7,828 nt of DNA. Origin: Flavobacteriales bacterium UBA4585 (GTDB taxonomy: Bacteria; Bacteroidota; Bacteroidia; Flavobacteriales; Schleiferiaceae). Made by a program: the position numbers and the translations under genes. The notes beneath the pieces are model-generated. The model was not told where the DNA came from. It was given only the letters and a program-made list of their open reading frames with translations, and did not search any database. The stretch is from positions 1-7,828 of the forward strand of contig CATAQZ010000308.1 in assembly GCA_949487015.1 (NCBI GenBank). The letters are read 5' to 3'. Positions 1 through 7,087 of this stretch are shown here, one piece after another. The stretch's first letter is position 1, and the number at the start of each line of letters is the position of its first letter.

Positions 1-142
1 AACTACGCACATCCCAAGGGTGATATTCAACATTTTCTATGGGATACAATGAACCCGAACCGTTAAAACTCCGTTGAATAAAGAAGCCGATGGCGACAAC
101 GAAGGTGAGCGCGAAGAGGTATATTTGATAGGTGCCTTTCAT
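1..142 (-). CDS. N-terminal fragment of a membrane-anchored or exported protein, function unknown (runs off left edge)
   Basis: Reading the minus strand from the ATG at 142-140 gives 47 uninterrupted codons to the edge of the window. The product begins MKGTYQIYLFALTFVVAI. It has a short basic start, then a hydrophobic stretch at about residues 6-22, then a polar region (residues 23-47) ending in HPWDVRS. This is the profile of a signal peptide or an N-terminal signal anchor with the rest of the protein outside the cytoplasm. No lipobox cysteine is visible. The start is well defined: reading upstream in the same frame there is no ATG, GTG or TTG before an in-frame TAA at 175-173. The gene is divergent from nadE, with only 24 bases between the two start codons. 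I do not recognise the family from so short a piece. An overlapping plus-strand frame here (the 74-166 extension of nadE) is less convincing because it is highly charged and lacks family similarity. Confidence 0.7.
   Translation of the reverse strand, partial: MKGTYQIYLFALTFVVAIGFFIQRSFNGSGSLYPIENVEYHPWDVRS
120..127 (+). promoter_or_regulatory. Candidate Bacteroidota -7 promoter element for nadE
   Basis: TATATTTG matches the Bacteroidota sigma-ABfr -7 consensus TAnnTTTG exactly. It lies 39 bases upstream of the nadE ATG, which would give a leader of roughly 30-35 nucleotides. I see no good TTTG-type -33 element at the expected spacing, so the match may be chance. If real, the nadE promoter lies inside the coding sequence of the divergent gene at 1-142. 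Confidence 0.35.
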
Positions 143-166
143 AGGGTCAAAATTAAGGGGAAAGCA

Positions 167-949
167 ATGAAATTACAGGAAACAGCAGATCATATTATAA
201 ACTGGTTAAAAAGCTATGCTGAGAACGCAGGTGTCAAAGGTTTTGTTGTGGGTGTTAGCGGTGGAATAGATTCGGCGCTCACTTCTACACTTTGCGCCCG
301 TACTGGGCTTGAAGTACTCACTCTAGAAATGCCCATCCATCAGCATCCCGACCAAGCCTCGCGCGGTCAGGAGCATCAAAATTGGCTAACTGCTAACTTT
401 CCTAACACAAGGCACACTCAAGTAGACCTTACCCCTGTATACGACCACTTTGTTGCTGCTATGCAACCGGGAGGCGCGGACCACGAACTTTCCCTTGCCA
501 ACTCCCGCGCGCGTTTGCGCATGTCCGCACTTTACTACCACGGTCAGGCGAATGGACTTTTAGTTGCTGGTACGGGAAACAAGGTCGAAGATTTCGGAGT
601 GGGATTCTATACGAAATACGGTGATGGCGGGGTAGACCTTAGCCCAATTGCTGATCTGTACAAAACTGAAGTTTTTGCACTGGCACGTCATTTAGGAATT
701 GTTGAAAGCATACTTACCGCGCAACCCACTGACGGTTTGTGGGGCGATGATAGAACGGACGAAGACCAGCTCGGCGCGTCCTACCCTGAACTTGAATGGG
801 CGATGGAGCAGCAAGAAGCGGGAAAATCCGCGTCAGATTTCTCAGGCCGCGAAGCCGAAGTAATGACTATTTATAACCGATTCAACACAGCGAACAAGCA
901 CAAAATGTTGCCCATTCCGGTATGTGAGATTCCCGCACAATTCAAATAG
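167..949 (+). CDS. nadE: NH3-dependent NAD+ synthetase
   Basis: This enzyme makes NAD+ from deamido-NAD+, ATP and ammonia, the last step of NAD biosynthesis, in the cytoplasm. From the ATG at 167 the protein is 260 residues, the usual size of the short, ammonia-only form; there is no N-terminal nitrilase (glutaminase) domain. Visible signatures are the PP-loop SGGIDS (residues 31-36), the segment from GTGNKVEDFGVG through YGDGGVDLSPIADLYK (about 135-166), which is the NadE substrate and ATP pocket, and PTDGLW (187-192) followed by DEDQLG (198-203). An in-frame TTG at 74 would add 31 residues, but that stretch is very charged, runs antisense to the divergent gene at 1-142 and does not resemble NadE. 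The ATG at 167 is preceded by AAGGGG at 155-160, a possible weak ribosome-binding site. The stop codon (TAG, 947-949) directly abuts the stop of the convergent GH92 gene. No functional link with the glycan genes is apparent. Confidence 0.95.
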   Translation: MKLQETADHIINWLKSYAENAGVKGFVVGVSGGIDSALTSTLCARTGLEVLTLEMPIHQHPDQASRGQEHQNWLTANFPNTRHTQVDLTPVYDHFVAAMQPGGADHELSLANSRARLRMSALYYHGQANGLLVAGTGNKVEDFGVGFYTKYGDGGVDLSPIADLYKTEVFALARHLGIVESILTAQPTDGLWGDDRTDEDQLGASYPELEWAMEQQEAGKSASDFSGREAEVMTIYNRFNTANKHKMLPIPVCEIPAQFK

Positions 950-3883
950 TTACTCTAATCTTACCTCATCGGTAAAGAAATAGCTCTGGTATCCAGCACC
1001 TGGATGCCAATCTTCGAGTCGTCCAGCATTGGTATAGGTGATGCGGATGGCTTTTACTAAATCCGTTCGAGGATTACTCAACACTACATCGGAACGAATG
1101 GCCTCTTCTTGTCCCAACGGGTTGTCCATTTCCATGGCTCCGAAGAAGTGCCACTTTTCGTCCCCTTCGTACAATATTTGAACTTCCACCTTTTGCGGAG
1201 CAGCAATCCAAGCGCGTATATCTTTCAGAATCCCTACGTGTATGGTTTGAACCTGCTTTGACTTTTTTAAGTTGATTTCCAAAGTAGCATCGTGGCCTTG
1301 CACGCCGACCCAATGTCCCTTGCGCCAATCCGTATCTCCAGTGATACCGTCTACCATAGCCGCAGGGCCTCCAGCTGAATATTGCCCCGATGGATGTCCC
1401 ACAATCCATTGGGCCTCCAAATTTTCATTGCGCTTGCTGAATACCGCCCGCGCCACATGGTTGCCGTATCCGAAATGCGGCGTGATGGCAGTAACGAATC
1501 CATCATCATAAGCTGTTCCAATGCGAAGCCGGCCTTTACGGTCCTTTTTCCATTTCACATTTTCGTAACGGTCGTAGCGCCACAAATCATACTGTCCTGT
1601 TGGGATAATTTCAACTTGTGCGGTTCCGGTAAATGTGCGAGGCACTCTGACAATAGGCGCCGGCGGCGTTGGGTTTTTCATCTTCGTCGAATAGCGGTAA
1701 ACCTTACCCCAATCCGAAGGTTCGTCGCCACGCTTCACCTGCCAGTGGCCACCCTCAAGGAGTTCGTCATGGGTAAAGAAGCGCTTCTGAAACGGAATCT
1801 GCAAGCTATCTCCACGGTCGTAATCCATAATATAGGTGCCCACATCCTCTACCGTGATGTCCAATTCCTTTCCGTTTGGTAATTCAAGATGAATGGCATC
1901 CCACCACGGTGTCGAAATCTGATATTCCGGCTTGCCAGGTACCAATGGATACATGCCCATCGAGGCCATTACGTACCACGCACTCATCTGTCCACAATCT
2001 TCATTTCCGCTCAATCCGTCCGGGGCATTTTGATACTGCGATCCCAAGATGCGGTGCACCCAATAACTGGTACGGCGTGGATTGTTGGTGGCGTTATAGA
2101 GGTAGGCGATGTGGTGCGAAGGTTCGTTGCCGTGTGCGTATTGGCCTATGAGGCCCGTGATGTCCGCTTGGTCGCGTCCGGTGGTATGTGAGCTGGCATA
2201 GAAGAGTCCGTCGAGGAGGTCTTCGAGGACATCATGTCGGGGTTTAATAAAGTCGATTTGCTTTTTGCGGGGCAGGTTGTTCCAATCTTCACGTGCGCCA
2301 CGATAATTGGTCAATACTTCCATCCATCCCTCAATATCATGAACGGGCGAAAAGCTGTATTGAAAAGCGTTGGCTTCAGTGAAGTGGTTGTTGACCTCAC
2401 GCGGATTATACGGACTGTAAAAATCCCCATTCGTACGCGGTCGAACGTACCCGCTTTCTGGATCGATCAATGAGCGGTAGGCAGAGGAGCGTTGGTCGTA
2501 AGCCATGTAGGTGTTCCAATCCTCAAAGCGCTGCGCCGTCCAAGCAATACACGCATCGTCGTACGCATATTCTAATGTTTTCGAGACCGATTCGCTTTCG
2601 TCCTCAATGCTAAGAAAACCATATTCCTTGTATGCGTCTAGCCCAAAGACATCCATCTCCGCTGTGGCTCGCATGGCTTCAATAGTGAGGGCCGTATCTG
2701 TATGATAGCCCTTTGCAATGGCATCCGCTAAAACGCTAACACTGTGGTAACCAATCATACAATCGGTCTCATTTCCAGCCAATTCCCATATGGGCAATCG
2801 TCCGCGCTGCTTGTACATATCTAGCATACCGTACACAAACTCCTGCGTGCGCTCGGGTTGGGTAATAGTGTATAAAGGATGTGCCGTTCTATAGGTATCC
2901 CAGAGGCTGAACACGGTGTAGTGGCGGTTCACAGTATCGCGGTAAATGACATTGTCCTGTCCTCGGTAACTGCCGTCCACGTCACTCCATAAATTGGGCA
3001 CAGAATAGGCATGATATAGCGCAGTGGCAAAGATGGCGCGTTGATCAGGCAGCGCACTTTTTACTTTGCTTTTGGCCAATTCTTTTTGCCATTTTTCTTG
3101 AGTTTCGGTAAACACGTCCTCAAATGGACGAAAGGCTTCTTCTCCGAAAAAATTCGTCCAAGCACCTTTTTCCGAAGTACCACTCATACCTATACTAACC
3201 TCAGCATCTACAGTGCCTTCAGGCAAGGACAGCCAATAGACCCCGGGAGATAGTTTCCACACAGAATCTGGTGCCGGACTCACCTCAAAACCAAAGTAAA
3301 AATGTTGCTCACGCGCCCAACCTTCAGAAATACGACGGCCCTCAAACTTTCCAGCCCCGAGTGCACTGAAATCCTGTTTCAATACCCGGTCACGAAAATT
3401 CAAATCGACCATTATTCCCGGCGAGCTGTTTCGAGGAAAGTGGAGGCGTAATTTTCCTATACGATCACCTGCGGTCGCTTCAATACGCGTCCCGTCGTCA
3501 AGTATACAAGCGTAATAACCGGCCTGAGCATGTTCGTCTTCTTTGAAGAATTTAATATGATCTCCTTCTTTAGTGGGAGAGGAATAAGGCAGTATCAATA
3601 AATCGCCATAATCGCTCACACCCGTGCCGCTGAGGTGTGTGCAAGTGAAGCCATACATTGCGCTATCGGTGTAGTGGTAGCCGCTGCACCCGTCCCAACC
3701 GTCGTAACGGGTATTCGGGCCTAATTGGATCATACCAAAAGGTGCCTGTGCACTGGGATGTGTGTGGCCATGGCCGCCAGTACCGATAAATGGATTGATG
3801 TCATTAATAGAAGTCCACTCTGCATCTTGAGCGGAAAGTTGTAGCCCGATGAATAAGGCAAGTAATAGGGTCCAATTTCGCAT
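950..3883 (-). CDS. Secreted GH92 family alpha-mannosidase with C-terminal chitobiase-like and F5/8C-like modules
   Basis: This is a predicted calcium-dependent, inverting exo-alpha-mannosidase that removes mannose from N-glycans or mannans outside the cytoplasm. Residues 1-19 form a Sec signal peptide ending LQLSAQ. GH92 hallmarks appear in order: NPFIGTGGHGHTHP (30-43), APFGMIQLGP (47-56), THLSGTG (82-88), FSLWDTYR (325-332), LPIWELAGNETDCMIGYH (363-380), FTEANAFQY (501-509, whose Glu503 sits where I expect the catalytic acid), GNEPSHHIAYLYN (585-597) and GNEDCGQMSAWYV (626-638). The catalytic region ends near residue 730. About 738-822 resembles the chitobiase/hexosaminidase C-terminal Fn3-like module, and about 828-977 resembles an F5/8 type C (discoidin) domain with WVG at 858-860, WI at 892-893 and a terminal HPGAG...DEV. 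At 977 residues it is longer than many GH92 enzymes because of these modules. Linkage preference (alpha-1,2, 1,3, 1,4 or 1,6) cannot be read safely. It is divergent from the glycosylasparaginase operon, 46 bases away, which supports a shared role in N-glycan breakdown. Confidence 0.94.
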   Translation of the reverse strand: MRNWTLLLALFIGLQLSAQDAEWTSINDINPFIGTGGHGHTHPSAQAPFGMIQLGPNTRYDGWDGCSGYHYTDSAMYGFTCTHLSGTGVSDYGDLLILPYSSPTKEGDHIKFFKEDEHAQAGYYACILDDGTRIEATAGDRIGKLRLHFPRNSSPGIMVDLNFRDRVLKQDFSALGAGKFEGRRISEGWAREQHFYFGFEVSPAPDSVWKLSPGVYWLSLPEGTVDAEVSIGMSGTSEKGAWTNFFGEEAFRPFEDVFTETQEKWQKELAKSKVKSALPDQRAIFATALYHAYSVPNLWSDVDGSYRGQDNVIYRDTVNRHYTVFSLWDTYRTAHPLYTITQPERTQEFVYGMLDMYKQRGRLPIWELAGNETDCMIGYHSVSVLADAIAKGYHTDTALTIEAMRATAEMDVFGLDAYKEYGFLSIEDESESVSKTLEYAYDDACIAWTAQRFEDWNTYMAYDQRSSAYRSLIDPESGYVRPRTNGDFYSPYNPREVNNHFTEANAFQYSFSPVHDIEGWMEVLTNYRGAREDWNNLPRKKQIDFIKPRHDVLEDLLDGLFYASSHTTGRDQADITGLIGQYAHGNEPSHHIAYLYNATNNPRRTSYWVHRILGSQYQNAPDGLSGNEDCGQMSAWYVMASMGMYPLVPGKPEYQISTPWWDAIHLELPNGKELDITVEDVGTYIMDYDRGDSLQIPFQKRFFTHDELLEGGHWQVKRGDEPSDWGKVYRYSTKMKNPTPPAPIVRVPRTFTGTAQVEIIPTGQYDLWRYDRYENVKWKKDRKGRLRIGTAYDDGFVTAITPHFGYGNHVARAVFSKRNENLEAQWIVGHPSGQYSAGGPAAMVDGITGDTDWRKGHWVGVQGHDATLEINLKKSKQVQTIHVGILKDIRAWIAAPQKVEVQILYEGDEKWHFFGAMEMDNPLGQEEAIRSDVVLSNPRTDLVKAIRITYTNAGRLEDWHPGAGYQSYFFTDEVRLE

Positions 3884-3929
3884 GTCTACAAATTAGGAAT
3901 AATGCGTAAGTTTAAGGAAACACAGAAGC
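3884..3929. promoter_or_regulatory. Divergent intergenic promoter region between the GH92 gene and the glycosylasparaginase operon
   Basis: Only 46 A/T-rich bases separate the two divergent start codons, so the promoters of both transcription units must lie here or overlap the coding ends. On the minus strand TAATTTG (3895-3889) is a one-base-short version of the TAnnTTTG -7 element, five bases before the GH92 ATG. On the plus strand TAAGTTTA (3907-3914) matches seven of eight positions of the same pattern, 15 bases before the ATG at 3930. AAGGAAA (3914-3920) could serve as a ribosome-binding site for the plus-strand gene. I see no convincing -33 elements and no clear operator palindrome. That promoters are here follows from gene arrangement; the exact elements are tentative. 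Confidence 0.4.
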
Positions 3930-4919
3930 ATGTCTAGACGAAGATTTTTAAAAAATCTCAGCTTGGCAGGCGCGGGCCTAGCTATAAACCCCTTGAAATC
4001 AGCCGCGCAACCCTTAAATCCAGATCCTTCCATCAAGGATAATCCGTTAGTAATCAGTACATGGATTCACGGCATGGAAGCAAATGCTGGCGCGTGGTCA
4101 GTCTTAGAATCCGGTGGGGACGCGCTAGATGCAGTCCAAAAAGGTGTTGCAGTTACGGAAAATGATTTGAATAATAGAAGTGTAGGTTTGGGCGGTCGAC
4201 CCGATCGCGATGGCCACGTTACTCTAGATGCGTGTATTATGGATCACGACAGTCGATGTGGTTCTGTGGCCTTTTTGGAAGATATCATTCACCCCATAGA
4301 TGTGGCTCGAGCGGTCATGGAAAAAACTCCTCACGTCATGCTTGTTGGCGAGGGCGCACAGAAATGGGCGCTTGAGAACGGTTTCTCCAAAGCCACGTTC
4401 GAGGTGCCCGTTCCACCGGTTCAAAAAGACTATGAAGAGTGGCTCATTAAATCGGAATATAAAACCGGCGTAAATGTTGAAAATCACGATACCATCGGCA
4501 TGTTGGCATTGGATGCCAGTGGACGTATGGCGGGGGCTTGTACCACCTCCGGAATGGCCTATAAAATCAGAGGCCGGGTGGGGGACAGTCCCATAATCGG
4601 GGCAGGACTTTTCATTGATGGTGATGTCGGAGGAGCTACTGCGACGGGTGTGGGTGAAGCTATGATTAGAACAGCAGGTTGTGCGTCCGTAGTTGAATCT
4701 ATGCGCCGCGGAGCCTCACCTGAGGAAGCGTGCTACGATATTGTCCAGCGCATATTGAAAAAGCATCCAGGTGTAAACGGAATGCAGGTGGGATTCCTGG
4801 CGATGAATATGCAAGGGGAATACGGTGGATATAGTGTTTACAATGGATTTAATTATGCCTTGCGCACCAAAGACCGCAATGAAATGGTCGATGCGAAATA
4901 TATGAGAACATGGGAGTAA
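3930..4919 (+). CDS. Tat-exported glycosylasparaginase (N4-(beta-N-acetylglucosaminyl)-L-asparaginase)
   Basis: This N-terminal-nucleophile hydrolase cleaves the amide bond between GlcNAc and asparagine, the final protein-glycan link left after proteolysis and glycan trimming. The precursor is 329 residues. Residues 2-8 (SRRRFLK) are a textbook twin-arginine motif, followed by a mild hydrophobic stretch and a likely cleavage site near KSAAQ (23-27). Family signatures are TW (44-45), CGSVAFLEDI (110-119) and NHDTIGMLALD (185-195). Autoproteolysis is expected between Asp187 and Thr188, freeing Thr188 as nucleophile. RVGDSPIIGAG (216-226) provides Arg216 and Asp219, and TATG (237-240) provides Thr239 and Gly240. 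Their spacing from the nucleophile matches that of the characterised flavobacterial enzyme as I remember it. All key residues are present, so it is probably active. It heads an operon: the next gene starts 10 bases before its stop codon, suggesting translational coupling. The related isoaspartyl peptidase/asparaginase group is less likely given the RVGDSP motif and its neighbours. Confidence 0.95.
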   Translation: MSRRRFLKNLSLAGAGLAINPLKSAAQPLNPDPSIKDNPLVISTWIHGMEANAGAWSVLESGGDALDAVQKGVAVTENDLNNRSVGLGGRPDRDGHVTLDACIMDHDSRCGSVAFLEDIIHPIDVARAVMEKTPHVMLVGEGAQKWALENGFSKATFEVPVPPVQKDYEEWLIKSEYKTGVNVENHDTIGMLALDASGRMAGACTTSGMAYKIRGRVGDSPIIGAGLFIDGDVGGATATGVGEAMIRTAGCASVVESMRRGASPEEACYDIVQRILKKHPGVNGMQVGFLAMNMQGEYGGYSVYNGFNYALRTKDRNEMVDAKYMRTWE

Positions 4920-7087
4920 AGAAGAGAAGTGCGCAGCGCAGATGGTGGCGTATCTCCATTGTTTTTGGAATTGTAATAGTGATCGTGGCTTTAGTCACTA
5001 CGAAAACGAAATCCTTGAGTGGTGCTCAAGATTGTCGTGACTGGGCATCTGTGGAATCGTTGATACCTCCTGTTCAATTCTACGATTTCGATAGCACAGA
5101 GTGGAATACGTTGGATGTTGTGGACTTTGAATTGGATTCAAATCTATCTAAAGAAGCCTACCGTATTGTTTCAGACGAGGACGGAGTTAAGGTTTATCAC
5201 GGTTTGGAAGGAGATCATCGTGCACAAAGCACCTTGGGTCAATTGGGCTTGATGGGTACGGAGGTTGCACTTCCTTGGGGTGAGATTACCGACGAGCCTG
5301 TTTTTCGCCACCGCGGTGTTCTACTAGATGTTTGCCGTCATTTTTTCACGGTTGATGAAGTCAAGCGACACCTCGATATTATGGCGCTTTATAAGTTCAA
5401 TGTATTGCATTGGCATTTGACGGAAGATCAGGGATGGCGTATTGCAATGGATCAATACCCGAGATTAGCAGAGGTTGCTGCTTTTCGAATGCATGGAGAC
5501 AGTACCTATGGCGGGTCGTACAGTCGAGAGGATCTGGAAGAAGTGGTAAACTATGCTGCTGGTTATGGCATTGAAGTCATTCCTGAAATTGAATTACCGG
5601 GACACAGTCAAGCGGCCTTGGCTGCTTATCCAGAGTTGGGTTGCAAGGGTGAGTCAGTACAAGTAGCAACGGAATGGGGAGTTTTTAAGGAAATCTACTG
5701 TGCCGGAAACGAGCAGACCTTTGAATTTCTCGAGGATGTGCTCGACTATGTATGTGAGATCTTCCCTTCAAATTACATTCACATTGGCGGGGATGAGGCG
5801 CCGAAGTACCGCTGGGAACATTGTCCAAAATGTCAACAGCGCATGAAGGCAGAAGGCCTTCTTGACGAAGAGGCTTTGCAAGGCTGGTTCAATACGCGAA
5901 TTGAAAATTATGTAGCTACTAAGGGCAAACAAATCATCGGATGGGATGAAATTCTTGAAGGCGGATTAAGTCCCAATGCTACGGTGCAGAGCTGGCGCGG
6001 TTTTAAAGGAGGAATTGAGGCTGTAGAGCAAGGTCACGATGCCATTATGAGTCCGACTTCACACGCCTATTTTGATTATCCGGTGAGTAGTATTGATGTG
6101 CCGAAAGTGTATAGTTACAGTCCTATTCCAAATGATTTAGACCCGCTTTTGGCAGGACATATTTTGGGCGGCGAATGTAATTTATGGTCGGAACGTATTC
6201 CAGATGTAGAAACTTTAGATCGCCGATTCCTGCCTCGCGGAATCGCCATGGCTGAGGTTTTATGGTCACACCCTGCTGATCGTGAATACGATGCATTTTG
6301 GGAGCGACTTCAAAATCATTACCCTATGCTTGATACATTAGGCTATAGCTATGATGTGGAGCAGGTACCCGTGAAATTGGCCACTAAAAACGATTCCTTT
6401 AAAGAGGATCTCAAAGTTGCGGTTACAACAGAGCCGGCTTTTGCAAATCTTGAACTCGCTGTTGAGGCGCCGACGGGAATGACCATGGGGAGTTTGACCA
6501 CCTTTACGGCACGCGGTACACATCAAATGAAGGTGCAACCGGCTCGCGATGGGCATGCCATGGGTAAAGCGCTGAACTACGGATTCGCCGTGCACGAGGG
6601 CTTAGTGACGCACAGTTGTTTGACTAGTCCTCCAACCGAGCCTTATACCGGCACTAAAGATATCCCATTGGCTAACGGGGTATTGGGATCGGAAAATTAT
6701 AGAGATGGAAATTGGGTAGGATATTTTGGCCCCGATTATTTCAGTGGCCATTTTAATTTCAATACGCCTTATCAAATAGATTCCATTAAAATCAACTTTC
6801 TTCAAAGCAGGTTGAGTTGGATACTTATTCCAGAATTGGTCTACACTGATATCTATGTCGAAAGCGATGTGATTGAACGCTATGAGTGGCGAAGAACCAG
6901 TTCAACATTAGATGAGGGTACCTTTATTGAAACCATGGTGCTAGCACCTGATGGTGGATTTACACCGACCAAAGCGGTCGATTTCAAAATCCCTAATACT
7001 GAGAAATTGCCGGATAATCACCCCTCAGCAGGGCAGTCCGTTTGGCATTTCTTAGATGAAGTACAGATTTATGGCCGACCAATTTGA
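4910..7087 (+). CDS. Membrane-anchored GH20 beta-N-acetylhexosaminidase with the same C-terminal modules as the GH92 enzyme
   Basis: This is a predicted exo-beta-N-acetylhexosaminidase that removes terminal GlcNAc or GalNAc by substrate-assisted catalysis. The 725-residue product starts with a basic segment (MGVKKRSAQRRWWR) and a hydrophobic stretch at about 15-29, indicating an inner-membrane signal anchor or a long signal peptide with the enzyme facing the periplasm. A short GH20b-like region covers about 45-128. The TIM barrel (about 132-470) has RGVLLDVCRHFF (135-146), HWHLTEDQGWR (168-178), PEIELPGHSQA (225-235), the catalytic pair Asp295-Glu296 in HIGGDEAP (291-298), GWDEI (344-348), SWRG (361-364), AYFDY (386-390) and GGECNLWSE (420-428). 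A chitobiase-like module (about 486-566) and an F5/8C-like domain (about 575-725) follow. The ATG at 4910 overlaps the glycosylasparaginase stop by 10 bases. No later methionine would keep the export signal, so this start is preferred. The GH20b region seems shorter than usual. Linkage and GlcNAc versus GalNAc preference are not determinable here. Confidence 0.94.
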   Translation: MGVKKRSAQRRWWRISIVFGIVIVIVALVTTKTKSLSGAQDCRDWASVESLIPPVQFYDFDSTEWNTLDVVDFELDSNLSKEAYRIVSDEDGVKVYHGLEGDHRAQSTLGQLGLMGTEVALPWGEITDEPVFRHRGVLLDVCRHFFTVDEVKRHLDIMALYKFNVLHWHLTEDQGWRIAMDQYPRLAEVAAFRMHGDSTYGGSYSREDLEEVVNYAAGYGIEVIPEIELPGHSQAALAAYPELGCKGESVQVATEWGVFKEIYCAGNEQTFEFLEDVLDYVCEIFPSNYIHIGGDEAPKYRWEHCPKCQQRMKAEGLLDEEALQGWFNTRIENYVATKGKQIIGWDEILEGGLSPNATVQSWRGFKGGIEAVEQGHDAIMSPTSHAYFDYPVSSIDVPKVYSYSPIPNDLDPLLAGHILGGECNLWSERIPDVETLDRRFLPRGIAMAEVLWSHPADREYDAFWERLQNHYPMLDTLGYSYDVEQVPVKLATKNDSFKEDLKVAVTTEPAFANLELAVEAPTGMTMGSLTTFTARGTHQMKVQPARDGHAMGKALNYGFAVHEGLVTHSCLTSPPTEPYTGTKDIPLANGVLGSENYRDGNWVGYFGPDYFSGHFNFNTPYQIDSIKINFLQSRLSWILIPELVYTDIYVESDVIERYEWRRTSSTLDEGTFIETMVLAPDGGFTPTKAVDFKIPNTEKLPDNHPSAGQSVWHFLDEVQIYGRPI

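Noticed and set aside
74..166. TTG-initiated 31-residue N-terminal extension of NadE
   Set aside because: It is highly charged, unlike NadE, and overlaps the better-supported divergent gene. The ATG at 167 gives the normal family length.
961..975. Small inverted repeat TTACC-TCATC-GGTAA near the nadE/GH92 junction, considered as a terminator
   Set aside because: The stem is only five mostly A-T pairs, has no adjoining T-run in either direction and lies within the GH92 coding end.
1074..3253. Several open frames of 60-170 codons on both strands inside the GH92 gene
   Set aside because: They are shadow frames of a strongly supported gene and show no recognisable domains, plausible starts or signals.
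4224..4487. Minus-strand open frame of 87 codons inside the glycosylasparaginase gene
   Set aside because: It is antisense to conserved catalytic sequence and has no features of its own.
6338..6805. Two minus-strand open frames inside the GH20 C-terminal modules
   Set aside because: They are shadow frames with low-complexity, non-family sequence. The plus-strand reading is clearly the gene.
7056..7070. Earlier ATG giving a five-residue longer CutC protein
   Set aside because: The added MKYRF lies before the usual family start and simply reads the GH20 3' end in another frame. The ATG at 7071 fits better, although 7056 cannot be fully excluded.
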